DNA from: Piliocolobus tephrosceles
Lineage: Eukaryota > Chordata > Mammalia > Primates > Cercopithecidae
Assembly: GCF_002776525.5 (NCBI RefSeq)
Contig: NC_045452.1
Location: 29,286,405 to 29,350,404 of the forward strand
Length of the DNA stretch: 64,000 nt
Reading direction: 5' to 3'
The position numbers and the translations under genes are program-made. Positions within the stretch are counted from its first letter, which is position 1. The number at the start of each line of letters is the position of its first letter. Shown here in pieces: positions 45,747 through 56,737 of this stretch. The notes beneath the pieces were generated by a model that ran no database searches, was not told the DNA's origin, and worked only from the letters and a program-made list of their open reading frames with translations.

Positions 45747-46669
45747 TAGGGGGTAATGTCTAAGCAGTATTCTATCATCATTGGCTTTTCATGCCTCACT
45801 GAGCGGTTGGTCTGAGAACTGGAGAAGCAGCCACAAGCCCATAGGTTGGGGAGGCAGGGTGTCTGGCGCCCACTGATCCGACCTCCCTCCTGCTGCCTCT
45901 CTCTCCTGAGGGGAGAGGTTCTGCTGGGTAGGTGTAGCGTCCTCATTTCCAGATGGTGAACAGGGGCTCTGAGCAGCAGCTGAGTATCTCACAAAAGCTC
46001 ACCCAGCTGATGCTCGTAGCGAATTCAATTGAACAGGCTCTCCCGGACTGTGGCACCCAACTTCACCCATGTTCATGCCTTTCTCAGAACCAGACCCCTG
46101 AGCCTGCAGTTGTGTGTCAGCACGAAGACGAAGGTCATTCATGTCCTGATGTTCTCACTCCCCAAGCCCCCAGAAGCCTCACCCCATCCTCACCTGGGAT
46201 CACATCAGGCCCAGGGCATGCAGCCAGGGCTGTGGGAGTATTTTTCTCCTCTCAACACTGCAGGACTTCATGCATTCTCCCCCATCCTCCACCACTGCCA
46301 TTCTGTTTATGCATCCATTCATGTCACAAACACGTACTTATGCCACCCGCTAATGGCTTCTTTTCAAAAGAGTGGGTTCAAGTGTCAGGGCAGGATGAGA
46401 AGGCATGAGGGATCACAGCACAGCTTCATTCATGTATTCATTTGCTCAGCATGCATTGCCTGTGCTTCTACTGTGCAGGGGGCCCAGAACAGGATTGAGG
46501 ACACACTGTGTGCAAAACAGGCAAGTCCCTGTGTTCACAGAGCTGATACTTAGAAGCAGGCCCAAACAGAAGTAAGTGCACAAATGATTTAAACAAGGTC
46601 ATCTCATGGACTGCTAAGTTGTGAGGAGGGAAAATAAAACAAGTTCATTGAAATGCACAAATGAAATGA
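45747..46669. other. Mixed interval, possible L2-type piece
   Basis: Non-repeat GC-moderate sequence to about 46410. 46420-46600 resembles a common 'tttgctcagcat...ctactgtgcaggg...gcaagtccctgtgttcacagagct' ancient repeat (L2-type), but weakly. The open frames at 45953-46553 have no recognised product. Confidence 0.35.
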
Positions 46670-46870
46670 ATAGTACTAATAGCTAATGTTAAGTGAGGAC
46701 TTACAATGATGTGTTCAGCCCTATGGAAGCGCTTCACATGCTTAATATCCTCCTCTCCACTGTGCAGAGGAAAAAGTGAGGCACGGGCATGTTAAGGAAA
46801 TTTCATAGGCTTCACAGCTAACATGAGTCAGCACAGCTGCAAATCCAGGCATTTTGCTTTAGAGCTATGC
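46670..46870 (-). mobile_element. MIR SINE, near full-length, minus strand
   Basis: TAATAGCTAATGTTAAGTGA, GCGCTTCACATGCTTAATAT, CCTCTCCACTGTGCAGAGGA, AAAAGTGAGGCACGGGCATG and TTCACAGCTAACATGAGTCA follow the reverse MIR order through most of its length. Confidence 0.85.
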
Positions 46871-47495
46871 TGTACAGACATAATAAGCCACAAATGTGAG
46901 CCATGAATGCAACTTTAAATTTTATAGTAGCCATATGTTTAAAAGTATTTTAAAAAGTGAAATCAATTTTTAAATTAATTTATGTTAATGGACAACTAAA
47001 ATTTGTATGTATTTATGGTGTACAAAGAGATGTTTTGATATATGTATACACTGTGGAATGAATAAGTCAAGCTAATTAACTCATCTATCACCTCGTATGT
47101 TTATTTTTGTTGTGAGAACTTTTAAAAGCTACTCTGATAAATCTTCAAGAATACAATTCCTTATTGTTAACTGTAGTCACCATGCTGTACAATGGGTCTT
47201 CAGGACTTATTCCCCCTGTTTAAACCTTTGTACTCTTTGAGTGAAATTAATTTTTAATAATGTAGATCATTTAACTGAATAGATCAAAAATATTATTTCA
47301 GGAAGTAACCAGTAAAAACAAAATATTGAGGCATTTTACTTTCTTCTTTTCAAAATAAGTCTTTGAAATCTGGAATGTAGTTCGCACTGACAGTTCATCT
47401 CCGTGCAGACCAGCCACACTTCATGCGCTCAGTGGCCATGTGGGGTTCATGGCTGTCACATTGGACAACATGGATCTAGAGCCAGGGGGAAGCAG
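46857..47495. mobile_element. Palindromic hAT-type MITE, split by an L1 fragment
   Basis: Left half about 46857-46973: GCTATGCTGTACAGACATAA, TAAGCCACAAATGTGAGCC and an AT-rich centre. Right half about 47258-47495: GCACTGACAGTTCATC, GACCAGCCACACTTCATGCG, CTCAGTGGCCATGTGGGG and GTCACATTGGACAACATGG. Together they resemble the long palindromic MITE with 'gccacatgtggc' and 'tattggacagc' blocks. The halves are separated by the L1 fragment at 46974-47239. I am not certain of the family name. Confidence 0.7.
46974..47239 (-). mobile_element. L1MA-type 3' UTR fragment inserted in the MITE
   Basis: GTATGTATTTATGGTGTACA, GATGTTTTGATATATGTATA, CAAGCTAATTAACTCATCTA and GTCACCATGCTGTACAATGG match the L1MA-type 3' UTR in reverse. 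An 18-bp target-site duplication with one mismatch flanks it: AGTGAAATCAATTTTTAA at 46956-46973 and AGTGAAATTAATTTTTAA at 47240-47257. The A-tail has decayed. Confidence 0.85.
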
Positions 47496-47826
47496 GAATG
47501 GGGGTCATACACGCCGGTGTGGAAGCGGGAGAGGATGGTCAGGATGGGCAACATTTTACGAGTCCTGAACATTGTGGAAAAGCAGCCTTAAGAGTCACTG
47601 TGGGAAGAAATGTATTGGCAAGAGAAATGAGAAGGGCATCAGCCTTGAGCTGGGAACAATCTTGGTATATTTGAGGAGCAGGAAAAATAGCACTGGACCT
47701 GAGTGCATTGCCCAGGATGTTTCAGGAGCCAGGTGGGAGGCCCCAAGGTGAGTATGTAGAAGAGCAGATGAAGGACATGTCCTTGGGCACTCCCAGTACT
47801 CAAGTGCCTATTGAAGCAGAAGGGTC
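47496..47826. other. Unannotated interval
   Basis: GC-moderate sequence between the MITE and the minisatellite, with no recognised feature. Confidence 0.45.
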
Positions 47827-48090
47827 CAGAACAGGAAGGGATCATTCAGAACAGGAAGTTTGACACAGGACAGGAAGTGGGACATAGGAAATGAAGGGGG
47901 ATACAGAACATGAAGTGGGGCATACTCAGAACAGGAAGCGGAACACAGAACAGGAAGTGGAACATAGAACAGGAAGTGGGACATGCTCGGAAGAGGAATG
48001 GAACATAGAACAGGAAGTGGGACATACTTGAAACAGGAAGTAGAGCATAGAATAGGAAGTGGGACACACTCAGAACAGGAAGTGCAACAC
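47827..48090. repeat. Minisatellite of AGAACAGGAAGTGG-type units
   Basis: About a dozen degenerate units of 18-23 bp around GAACAGGAAGTGGGACAT, some with an ACTCA extension (GGGACATACTCAGAACAGG). Exact CAGGAAGT occurs seven times: 47852, 47871, 47951, 47970, 48011, 48034 and 48076. Variants at 47832, 47909, 47931 and 48053 differ by one or two bases. CAGGAAGT is the core bound by ETS-family factors. The minus-strand reading gives a Cys/Pro/Phe/Leu-rich repeat peptide that is not a gene. Confidence 0.92.
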
Positions 48091-49349
48091 CCTAGGGAGA
48101 TTGAAGTTGAACAGAATAAATTGTGTCACAGGAGCCACATACAGACTTAATCTAAAAGACAAGGTAGTGGTCTACACTGCAAGTAAGACTGGGCATTTGG
48201 GGCAGGCAGGTCTGGGTTATGAGGATGCAGAGGTAGGCAAATGCATATGTAAGACCTTCAGCTTTTCCCTGGTTTCAACTTTCTCGGCATTTCTGGCTTA
48301 CAGGAAGGCAGGGACCATTCTGCTGTGTGAAAAATTTCCCTCCACTCTCAACCTGCGTAAACAAGATTAATCCAACCAGAAAGCCACAAGGAGAACAGCA
48401 CCTCCTATTTGGGAATCATCTGGCTAGAATTACCTTGCTTTATAACTGATGGGGAGGAAAGTGGAACAAAAGGAGGCCTTGGAGGAAAAACTATTGCTCC
48501 CATCCAAGATTGATGGGTGGCCTTGCAGTGGCCCGGCATGCCATTTCTGCTCACTGTGCCACTTAATAATCATGATGTCTGTTGTTGGTTACCTTAGAAA
48601 CCACCATGTCACTTCAGCCTTTCCAAGGGAGGGGGCAGAAAGTCTGCTGTAAGTTTGACTGGAGTTGTCACTTTTTCCAAGCTTATTTAAGTAAGGAGGT
48701 ACTACAAGGGAGTAACTGCTCCCTGATTCAAGGAAGGGATCACCAAACATTCGTTTGCAAGCAGAGTTCTGTAATCTGCACAACCTTTTGGCCTCAGAGC
48801 ACTGCCAGGTATAGCCTCCAGATCTCATTAGTAAGAACAGCCGTAGGAAGGTGGGCTCAGTGACCTTCATTAGGCAGAAGTGTTCTTCTACCTGGCGACC
48901 TGGGTCTGGAACTGCTGAACAGCCCTCTGAATTCCTGATGAGGATTCATGCGACTCATCTGTCTTCACTGCAGAACTTTGTCTGGGCAATAGTCACACAG
49001 CCCTTGCAAGAAAGAGGCACAAAGAGTGTGGTTTGGGAGAAGTTTACAGAACAAGGGTTCCAAAGGGGGCCTGTGGGTCAGCCACTCAGTCTATGGATCT
49101 TTGTGGAGCATCTGCTGTGTCTCAATGACTGTTCTAGAACCAGGGATACCATAATGATTAAGCCAGACCAAATCCCTGAGCCCACAGATGGAATGTTTTA
49201 GTGGCAGGTCCACCTGTCTTCTTTGCCACTTTTCATGTACCTTGAAGAAATAAAATTCTCCTCGTCCCTAGGAATCAGATTCCTCAACTGTGAAGGGGAA
49301 GCAGTGATAACACCGATGGCTCTTCCTGCAACTCAGTGGTGTCAACACA
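48091..49349. other. Unannotated 1.26-kb interval
   Basis: Mixed composition. Around 49100-49190 there is a weak match to an ancient L2-type repeat ('gagcatctgctgtgtctcaatgactgttctagaaccagggatac'). No gene is recognised among the overlapping chance frames. Confidence 0.4.
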
Positions 49350-49510
49350 GTAACTGGGCAACTTATTCACAACTGCCAAGAGGTGGGAGCAACCCACATG
49401 CCTATCAACAGACAAATGGATAAACAAAATGTAGTATGCGCATGCACTGGAATATTATTTGACCATAAAAAGGAATAAAATTCTGACACATGTCACAGCA
49501 TGGACAAGCC
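49350..49510 (+). mobile_element. Old L1 3'-region fragment, plus strand
   Basis: CAACTGCCAAGAGGTGGGAG, CAACCCACATGCCTATCAAC, AGACAAATGGATAAACAAAA and GGAATATTATTTGACCATAA are a typical old L1 stretch after the reverse transcriptase part. Confidence 0.85.
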
Positions 49511-49885
49511 ACTTATGCTTCTCTATCCCTCCCTTGCCCCAAATTACTCACCAACGTTTTCAAGATTCTACCAAGACCCAGGATGCCTGCTGCGTGCTAA
49601 GGATGTAGGATAGACCAAAACAGCTAAAGCCTCTGGCCTCTCAGAGCCTCACCAGGAAGAGGGTCATGCTGCCAGCAGATGCCCACATAGATGTGAGGTT
49701 TCACAAAGGCTTGAGAAGGAAATGTGAAAAAGTGGTGAGATAACCCCTAAACAGCAGGAGCCCCTAGGCTTGGAGGCACAGAAAAGGTGGAAGGAGGGGA
49801 AGGCTGATGAAAGGAAACCTGTTGAAAGTGAAGACAGATATGAGGCCTGGAATGGTGAGCACAGAAAAATGCATCCCCTTGAAGA
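49511..49885. other. Unannotated interval
   Basis: GC-moderate sequence without a recognised feature, ending at the THE1 LTR. Confidence 0.45.
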
Positions 49886-49890
49886 CAGTG

Positions 49891-50253
49891 CGTATTAGTC
49901 TGTTCTCACACTACTAATAATGACATGCCCGAGATTGGGTAATTTATAAAGGAAAGAGGTTTCATGGACTCACAGTTTCACATGGCTAGAGAGGCCTCAC
50001 AATCATGGCAGAAGGCTAAGGAGGAGCAAAGGCGTGTCTTACATGGTGGCAGGCAAGACAGCTTGTGCAGGGGAACTGCCCTTTATAAAACCGTCAGATC
50101 TCATGAGACTTATTCACTCTCACGAGAACAGCACGGGAAAAGCTGCCTCCGTGATTCAGTTACCTCCCACCAGTTCCCTTCCATGACATGTGGGGATTAT
50201 GGGAGCTACAATTCAAGATGAGATTTTGGTGCGGACGCAGCCAAACCATATCA
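49891..50253 (-). mobile_element. THE1-type MaLR solitary LTR, minus strand
   Basis: 363 bp in reverse: CGTATTAGTCTGTTCTCACA at the left and AAACCATATCA at the right. Internal blocks AAGACAGCTTGTGCAGGGGA and AACTGCCCTTTATAAAACCG match THE1. The initial T is mutated to C. The flanking pentamers CAGTG (49886-49890) and CTGTG (50254-50258) agree at four of five positions. No internal region. Confidence 0.92.
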
Positions 50254-50258
50254 CTGTG

Positions 50259-51094
50259 GCAAATAAGAAAGACTACACATCAATGAGCGTTCCACTTTAG
50301 AGGCTGAGAAGGAAGAGAGTAAGCACAAGAAGGGAAAAAGAAAAATAATAAAGAAGGAAGGAAATAGTAAAGATAGCAAGCTCAAATCAATAAATGGGAA
50401 ACAAAATTAATGAATGATCTAGACAAGATCATTACCCCAATTTTACAATGAGAAAAACAAGATGGGGAATGATTAGAGGAATATGTATAGCCTCAAATGC
50501 TGAAGAAAAAAAGAAAGATGGAAAATAAATGAACTAAATATTCTACTTTTGATGGTGAAAAAAGAACAGAATGGACTGAAGAGGGTAGAAGAAAGGAAAT
50601 AAACAAGATGAAGAGCTCACATTGATAAACAGAAAGCAAGTTCAAAATGAAAAGGGTCAACAAGGGCTGGGTGCAGTGGCTCACGCCTATAATCCCAGGA
50701 CTTTGGGAGGCCAAGGCAGGCAGAATACAAAAATTAGCTGAGTGTGGTGGCAGTTGCCTGTAATCCCAGCTACACAGGAGGCTGAGGCAGGAGAATCATT
50801 TGAACCTGGGAAGTGGAGGTTGCAGTGAGCCGAGACTACGCCATTGCACTCCAGCCTGGGTGACATAGTGAAACTCCATCTCAAAAAATAAAATAAAAAA
50901 AGAAAATGCTCAACAAAACTAAAAGCTGGTTCTTTAGAAAGCCTAATCATGTAGGCAAACCTCCTAGAAGTTGTCTCAGAGAAAAAGACAGGGAGGGAGA
51001 GAAGGGTACCGTAAGGATGTGTGTCTCATGATATTTGGACACATGAACTGGAACAACCACTTTGCAGATGAGGTCATTAATAGCAAAAGTGAAG
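50259..51094 (+). mobile_element. Old L1M, ORF2-like part, plus strand
   Basis: Purine-rich sequence. After the Alu, AACAAAACTAAAAGCTGGTT, CTTTAGAAAGCCTAATCATG and AGGCAAACCTCCTAG parallel the L1 ORF2 'aactaaaagctggttctttgaaaag' region. The part before the Alu is more diverged. All frames are broken. Confidence 0.6.
50665..50901 (+). mobile_element. Alu with internal deletion, plus strand
   Basis: Starts GGCTGGGTGCAGTGGCTCAC and jumps from GGCCAAGGCAGGCAG directly to AATACAAAAATTAGCTGAG, so about 60 bp of the left arm is missing. The right arm is normal to AAACTCCATCTC, with a (AAAAT)n tail. The flanks GAAAAGGGTCAACAA (50649-50663) and GAAAATGCTCAACAA (50902-50916) are an aged target-site duplication. 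Confidence 0.94.
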
Positions 51095-51465
51095 ATACAG
51101 TAGTTCCCCTTTAGCCACCGTCAAACTTCCCACGGTTTCAGTTATCCTCGTTCAACCATGGTCCACAAATAATGAAAAATTCTAGAAATAAATAATTTGT
51201 AAGTTTTTGATTGCATGCTGTTTGGAGTTCATGATGAAATCTCAAGCCACACCACTCCATCCTCTCCAGTTCTGCCTGGAATCATCCCTTTGTCCAGCCT
51301 ATCCATGCTGTCTACACTCTTCACCAATTTAGCCACTTAGGAGCTGCTTTGTTTTTTTATTAGATGGAAAAAAACCCATGATGTCTATAGAGCTTGGCAC
51401 CATCTGTGATTTCAGACATCCCCTGGGGTCTTGGTACATGTTCCCCATGGATAAAGGAGGCCTGT
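51095..51465 (+). mobile_element. Tigger-type DNA transposon MITE
   Basis: About 370 bp starting CAGTAGTTCCCCTTTAGCC after TA, with CAAACTTCCCACGGTTTCAG, ATTCTAGAAATAAATAATTTG and GAATCATCCCTTTGTCCAGC, ending near CCATGGATAAAGGAGGCCTG. The right end is an imperfect reverse complement of the left. The consensus resembles Tigger-related MITEs ('cagtagtccccccttatccgcgg'). No transposase is encoded. Confidence 0.8.
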
Positions 51466-53400
51466 TGAATCTGTTTTTTTATAACCTAGAAGTCACTCCT
51501 TTAGATGCAGATACAAAAAAATACTCTACATGTGCTCCAGGACAATGGTTGATTATCATAGAAAAAAGCAGACCAAATTAAAAGTTCGCCAAAAAGAGAA
51601 TGAATGAAAAAACTGTGGCCTATGCACACAATGGAACTCACTACAGCAGTTAAAATGAATGAACTATAAAAGCATGTATCCAGCTCAGGATCAATTCAAA
51701 ATAAATATCTGCAACCTGCAGAAAATACGATCGGTTGTTTATGAATATGACATGTGCAGCAAAAATATAAAATGATACAAGTTCAGAATGGGATGACCTT
51801 AAAGAAGAAGAAAAATGGCAGTTGGGAGAACCAAATGGGTGTCACTCTGTTCATAATGATCATTTTCATTTAAAAACAGCAACAAACCTTCTTTACAGAA
51901 AAGATCTGAAGCAGAAATCTGTTAGACTAACAAAGCAAGGAGGGAAGGTACCTGAGAGGGCACCGTATTACCCTCCGTGCTTTTCTCTATGTTTAGAATA
52001 TTCATATTAAAACATTGACAGCATTCTATAAAAAGCAAATGTATAAAAATAGATAATTCTGTAAAGAAAGAACATATATAAAATCTCTTTAGATGTATGC
52101 AATATATATGGGTTACCAATATAACATTTCAGTAATTGAAATAAGATGATACTGGCTCACAGATGTGTAACAGACAATTCACCAGAGGTAGGTCATGAGT
52201 TCCAAAGCATGGCTACGCATGTGCGGAAAGTTGACCTGTGGTCAGGGTGTCAATCGGGAAAGCTGGCTATCAAAAAATCATGGTGAAAACAAGCGAAGTG
52301 AAATGATATCCTTATATCACACCATATGCAAATACGAATTTCAAAGGATTAAAGTCAGCCAGAGAACAAAACTTTAGATGAAAATAGAGGAAACCATCTT
52401 TGCTCATGGTGAGAACATGTCCATTAGACAATGCACAATCAGCACAGCACCTGGGGGAAAATGCTGGTCACACACAGAGATTATACTTTATAATTCTGAC
52501 AAGAAAAAGGGCACCAGAAATAAACTCGAAATGTGCCACAGACTAGCAAAAGGTGTTTGCATTGAAACCATCATATGACTGGTATCCAGAATATGTAAAG
52601 ATCTCCTATAATTCAATAAGAAAAGGCAAAGTGCCCAATAGCAAGAACACAGAGCACAGAGATGCTTTATGGAAGATGAAAGTTCAATGGTCAATGAAAT
52701 TACAAATGGAGTTCCACCTTTTTTGGGGGGTGAATGGGGGTGGTGGATGGAGTCTCGCTTTGTCACCCAGGCTGAAGTGCAATGGTGCAATCTCGGCTCA
52801 CTGCAACCTCCGCCTCCCGGGTTCAAGCAATTCTCCAGCCTCAGCCTCCTGAGTAGCTGGGATTATAGGCGCCTGCCACCAGGGCTGGCTAATTTTATTT
52901 TATTTTTTTTCAGTAGAGACGGTGTTTCACCATACTGGTCAGGCTGGTCTTGAACTCCTGATCTTAGGTGATCCTCCCGCCTCATACAGGCATGAGCCAC
53001 CACACCCAGCCGGAGTCCCACTTTTCTAAGTGACCAAGGAAATGGAGACTAAACCACAGTGAACAGCATTGTAAACATCCCCAGTTCTAGCCACACAGAG
53101 GATTGGTAAGGATGTGTGCAACACAGAACACGGGTGCAGCCAGCAGCGGATAAACTGCCACAACATCTCTGCTAAAAACTTTGCCAATATCCTCAGAGGA
53201 TGCTCTGCAGGTGAGACGCTCCATTCCCAGGCAGGCACCTAAGGAAACATGCCATCTGCCCCAGTGACACCACGCAAACGTCCACCACAGCGCTGAAAGT
53301 GTCAGTCCACAAGAAATAGGTAGATAACGTTCTATGGAGTGATTTGAAAAAAATACAACGAATCAGTAACGATGAATTTTAGATCTCAAAAATACTAGTA
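51466..53400 (+). mobile_element. Old L1M remnants, plus strand, interrupted by an Alu
   Basis: 51480-51800 resembles an old L1 3' region (ACTGTGGCCTATGCACACAA, TGGAACTCACTACAGCAGTT). 52290-52707 and 53012-53400 resemble late ORF2 (CAAAAGGTGTTTGCATTGAA, CCAGAATATGTAAAGATCTCC, CCAGAATATG). 51800-52290 is uncertain. The Alu at 52724-53011 splits the second part. No reading frame survives. Confidence 0.6.
52724..53011 (-). mobile_element. AluS-grade SINE with small deletion, minus strand
   Basis: GGAGTCTCGCTTTGTCACCC to CACCACACCCAGCC in reverse. The segment corresponding to 'ggcctcccaaagtgctgggatta' is missing near 52984. The original T-run is now G-rich (GGGGGG at 52725). The flanks GGAGTTCCACCTTTT (52708-52722) and GGAGTCCCACTTTT (53012-53025) form an aged target-site duplication. 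Confidence 0.93.
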
Positions 53401-53483
53401 AAAAAATTAAAAGCCAACAAGATATAATGCTCTTATATGTACATTTTAAAAACTTAAAACAGCATTATGATTGCTAGACATAT

Positions 53484-53525
53484 ATGTGTGTGTGTGCGTG
53501 TGTGTGTACATATATATATGTAATA
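53484..53525. repeat. (TG)n and (TA)n microsatellite
   Basis: ATATATGTGTGTGTGTGCGTGTGTGTGTACATATATATATG: a short TG run flanked by TA runs. Confidence 0.95.
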
Positions 53526-54099
53526 AAAATACATGATGTTGATTGCAAAAAAAAAAGTCACACACACTTCATGACAGTGACAGATTCTGGGGAGAGACAG
53601 AGAGGGTCAGCCACACAAGAAATCCTGGAGAGGTCTTCAGTTTTATCTGAAGCCCTGTATTTTATAAAAGAGAGATAACTGAAGGAAACTTCCAGAATGT
53701 TAGTAGTTGCTCATGCTACTTGGTAGGTGCATGGGCCTCAGTCATGCTATTTATTCTCTGTTCCTTCTGTATTTTGAAAAGAGAGAGAGGAAAGGACTAT
53801 AAGGCAATATGAACTAAAACAGCTGGATGCTAAGGCAAGAATATAATAAATAAAGGCCACGGGCAGACACTTCCACACATTAGGATTCAGGAGCTGGTAC
53901 AGTGGCATTTCCATTTAGAGAGAGCCATAAAGGGCTGCAGAATCGTCCACCTCTGGGGCAGATCTCCAGCTTGACTCCTACCTCACCTCATTTGCCAATT
54001 AAGGAGGTAAGTGCCTTATGGGGTGAAGACAGAAACCATGGCAGGACTGGGGGGAAATGGAGATCGATGTTTTTCTGACCTCGGGACAGGAGGCCGTTC
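53526..54099. other. Unannotated interval
   Basis: No gene or repeat recognised. Purine-rich in part (53776-53800). Confidence 0.4.
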
Positions 54100-54240
54100 C
54101 CACGCATAACATCCAAGGGAAGCACCATAAAGGGGGCGATTGATGGATTTTACTATTCACCACATAAAAATAAAAATATTATTCTTGCAAAAACGCTAGA
54201 AACAACATGTAAATGCAAATGATGAATTTTACAAGAGGGA
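54100..54240. promoter_or_regulatory. Candidate conserved non-coding element with an octamer motif
   Basis: AT-rich non-repeat block in a GC-rich neighbourhood. It carries a perfect POU-type octamer ATGCAAAT at 54213-54220 next to an ATGTAAAT-like site, and GATTGATGG at 54138-54146, a PBX/HOX-type core. Motif matches alone do not prove activity. Confidence 0.3.
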
Positions 54241-55755
54241 AAGAGAGAGCTGACCTGGGCCCAGGTGGTTAGGCAGCGGGGCCTTTGAACACAAAGGTGG
54301 GGCTGTTGGGGTGGAAGAGGGGAGCTCCTAGGGTCACATATAGTCGGCCCTTGTCCGGGCCCAAGGCAGTGCCTTCCTCCTTCCATCCTGCCCCAGGGCC
54401 CCGCTGCAGACTGGTACCTGCCCTTCCTCTGAACGTTGGCCGATCAAGAACACCCGGCAGATTAACGAAATGATGCAGGAATGGTGAAATCTCAGAGCAA
54501 GTTCCTAGGTGTCAGAGTTCCTAAGCTTTCTCTCCTGAAATGCCCTTTCTGCTGCGCTATGGGCCTTTACACTCAGAAGTAAGTCTAAACACCAAGATGT
54601 GTTTGTGAAAACTCTAAACTGCCCCTCCCTGGAGCAAGTGGGTGTGCATTACAACTTCACTCCAGCAGCCACGACTTCCTTCGGTTATTCACGCAGCCAC
54701 CTTGTCCTGCACAGGTCCGTGGCAGGCCGTGAGACGGCGACCAGAGAAGCAGCCAGCACTCACGGTCCCTGCCCTTTCAGAGTTTACGCTTGCTTGGAAG
54801 TCTCCAGAATGGGGATAAGCACAAGACATTTATGCTGGGCTTCATCCAGGAAGCACTGGTGGAGGGAAGAGAAAGCAGCCCACACAGCAAGGTTCAGGAG
54901 AAGATTCCCATGAAGGACAACGGGGGCTCAAGCCCATCCAGCAGATAACACGGAGCCAGCCTCGGAGGTGTCCCCGCCGTGGGACACTGGGATCTGAGCT
55001 ACCCCAGGGCATAGCCCGCCACTGTTCCCAGCCTCCCCTGGGCACAGACCAGACCAAGTGGTCTATCTAACTAGGCAGCCCAAAAAGGGGACACAGGTGA
55101 GGGTGGGACAGCAGCTTCCAGGGGGATAGGTGGACAGCAGGATCAAGAAAACACACAGGAAGCACCATGGTGGGGTGGGGACCGAGGGGTGACAAGGCGG
55201 AGGATGGAGTCTCAGATGAGCCTTGAGGCACCAGAAGTCTGTGAGTGACAGGAGGGAAATTTTCAGGTGACTACTGGGGATGAAGGACTGAGCCAGGAGC
55301 AAAAAGCAAGTGGGGCGTGGGGAAGGAGGGGGAGTGCACACCGGCGTGGAGTGCGTAGAACGGACAGATGCACTTCATCTCTCTCCTCTGTGCCCTTGGA
55401 CTTGGCCGCTTGTTGTGGGTGTCCGCCCTGCAGTGGGGCAGCCGTTTCCATGCTGGGGAGGACAGAGATTTTACCTTGTTCTTGGCTGTCTTGCTCCGAG
55501 TGTGGGGGGCTGCCTCCCTGGCAGGCAGCAGATCTTCAATGGAGCAGTGCCCACGGGGTTAGGGGGAATGCCAGGGGGACAGGCTGCCATGGTGACCTAC
55601 ATGAGGCAGTGCATCGTGGAGGGGAAGACGCACCCCTCGAGGGTGGGCTCAGCTGCCCCTGCCCAGCCCCAGCGTGGCAGCAACCAGATGGGCCCACGTG
55701 GAGTAGACAGGCTGGGCCTGAGGACAGAGCAGGTGGCTCCTGGAGCACTTAGGCG
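54241..55755. other. GC-rich single-copy stretch
   Basis: 1.5 kb of GC-rich sequence with many overlapping open frames on both strands (the longest about 200 codons at 55310-55918). None shows a recognised domain. A weak ancient-repeat match lies at about 54750-54840. No splice-site and frame combination was convincing. Confidence 0.4.
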
Positions 55756-56200
55756 CCGCATGAATATAAATTCTCTGCATTTCTTAATAACTGGAAGTAA
55801 AAGTTTGTGTAAACTCAATTGTCAGAGCACTAATAATCCGATTTCTCTCAGCAGGGTCAGTCCTCTGGGCTCCATCTATAAAATAAATGTTTGTCATCCT
55901 CCGGTAAGCTCTTCTTAGGGATAAATAAATAATCAGAGAGCTAATCGAGTGTGCACCTTGCCACACATTTACGTATTCTCTTCTTTGCACATCAATAACC
56001 CCATTGGAATTGGATTTATAAATTCAAATTATTTTTCCGAATCTTTTCTTCCAATGGCAAGGCCAGCCCTGCCGCAGGAGGAGACACAGATCCTGCGTTT
56101 TGCTAATATCCGTGTCCTGTTGCACGCATCTCCTTGCCTGGAGAACAACTTCCATTCGCATTTTTCCCAGCTGGGCGGAAACCTGGGTGGGTGGGAACTC
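55756..56200. promoter_or_regulatory. Candidate conserved non-coding element
   Basis: An AT-rich island with retained CpGs inside GC-rich DNA, matching no repeat family I know. It contains TAATCC (55834-55839, Otx/Bicoid type), CTAATCGAG (55941), ATAAATAAATAATCAGAG, GATTTATAAATTCAAATTA and a TTGCACGC/ATTCGCAT stretch. Such dense homeodomain-like AT motifs with CpGs are typical of developmental enhancers, but this is inferred from texture only. Confidence 0.35.
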
Positions 56201-56737
56201 ACATCTGTAGAATGCAGAGGGCACCTGCTACACTGATAGTAGGAAGGTTGGTGGGTTCCATTTCTCCCAGGGCAGCTTCAATCCTACCACTGGGAGACCT
56301 TCCCTGACCACCTGCCCAGAGCCCCCATCCTTCCCTGTACTCGTGCCTGCAGGCAGGTGGAGTCAGTGGTTGGGAGTGCCACCAGCACTCAGTCCTGGCC
56401 CTGGATGCTGGGACAGTCACTATGGCTCCCAGGCATCCACTGGGCTTCCCCTGCAGTGACAGCCGAGTTTGTCTGGCACCTGCTCTGTCCTCCTCCCCTG
56501 CTGGGTGACACACTGCAGACAGGCAGGGGCCACATTTGCCCTGCTCTCCACGAACCCCTGTGCCTGGTGCAGGGGGTGACCCAGAGCAGACCCCCTAAAA
56601 CACTACTGAGTGAGCCAATGGCCACCGCCACCTCCCAGCCTCCCTCCTCCCCACCTTCCTGCTCCCATCCTCAGCAGAGGAACAATCTGCTTAAACTTTC
56701 TGAAATGCCCATCTGGCCGAGCCGCTCACAACCTCCA
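56201..56737. other. GC-rich interval
   Basis: GC-rich sequence with chance open frames on both strands and no recognised repeat or gene. It borders the MaLR internal region. Confidence 0.4.

Noticed and set aside
47846..48067. Cys/Phe/Leu/Pro repeat peptide on the minus strand
   Set aside because: It is the minisatellite read in one frame. The unit length varies, so the peptide is not kept in register as a selected protein would be.
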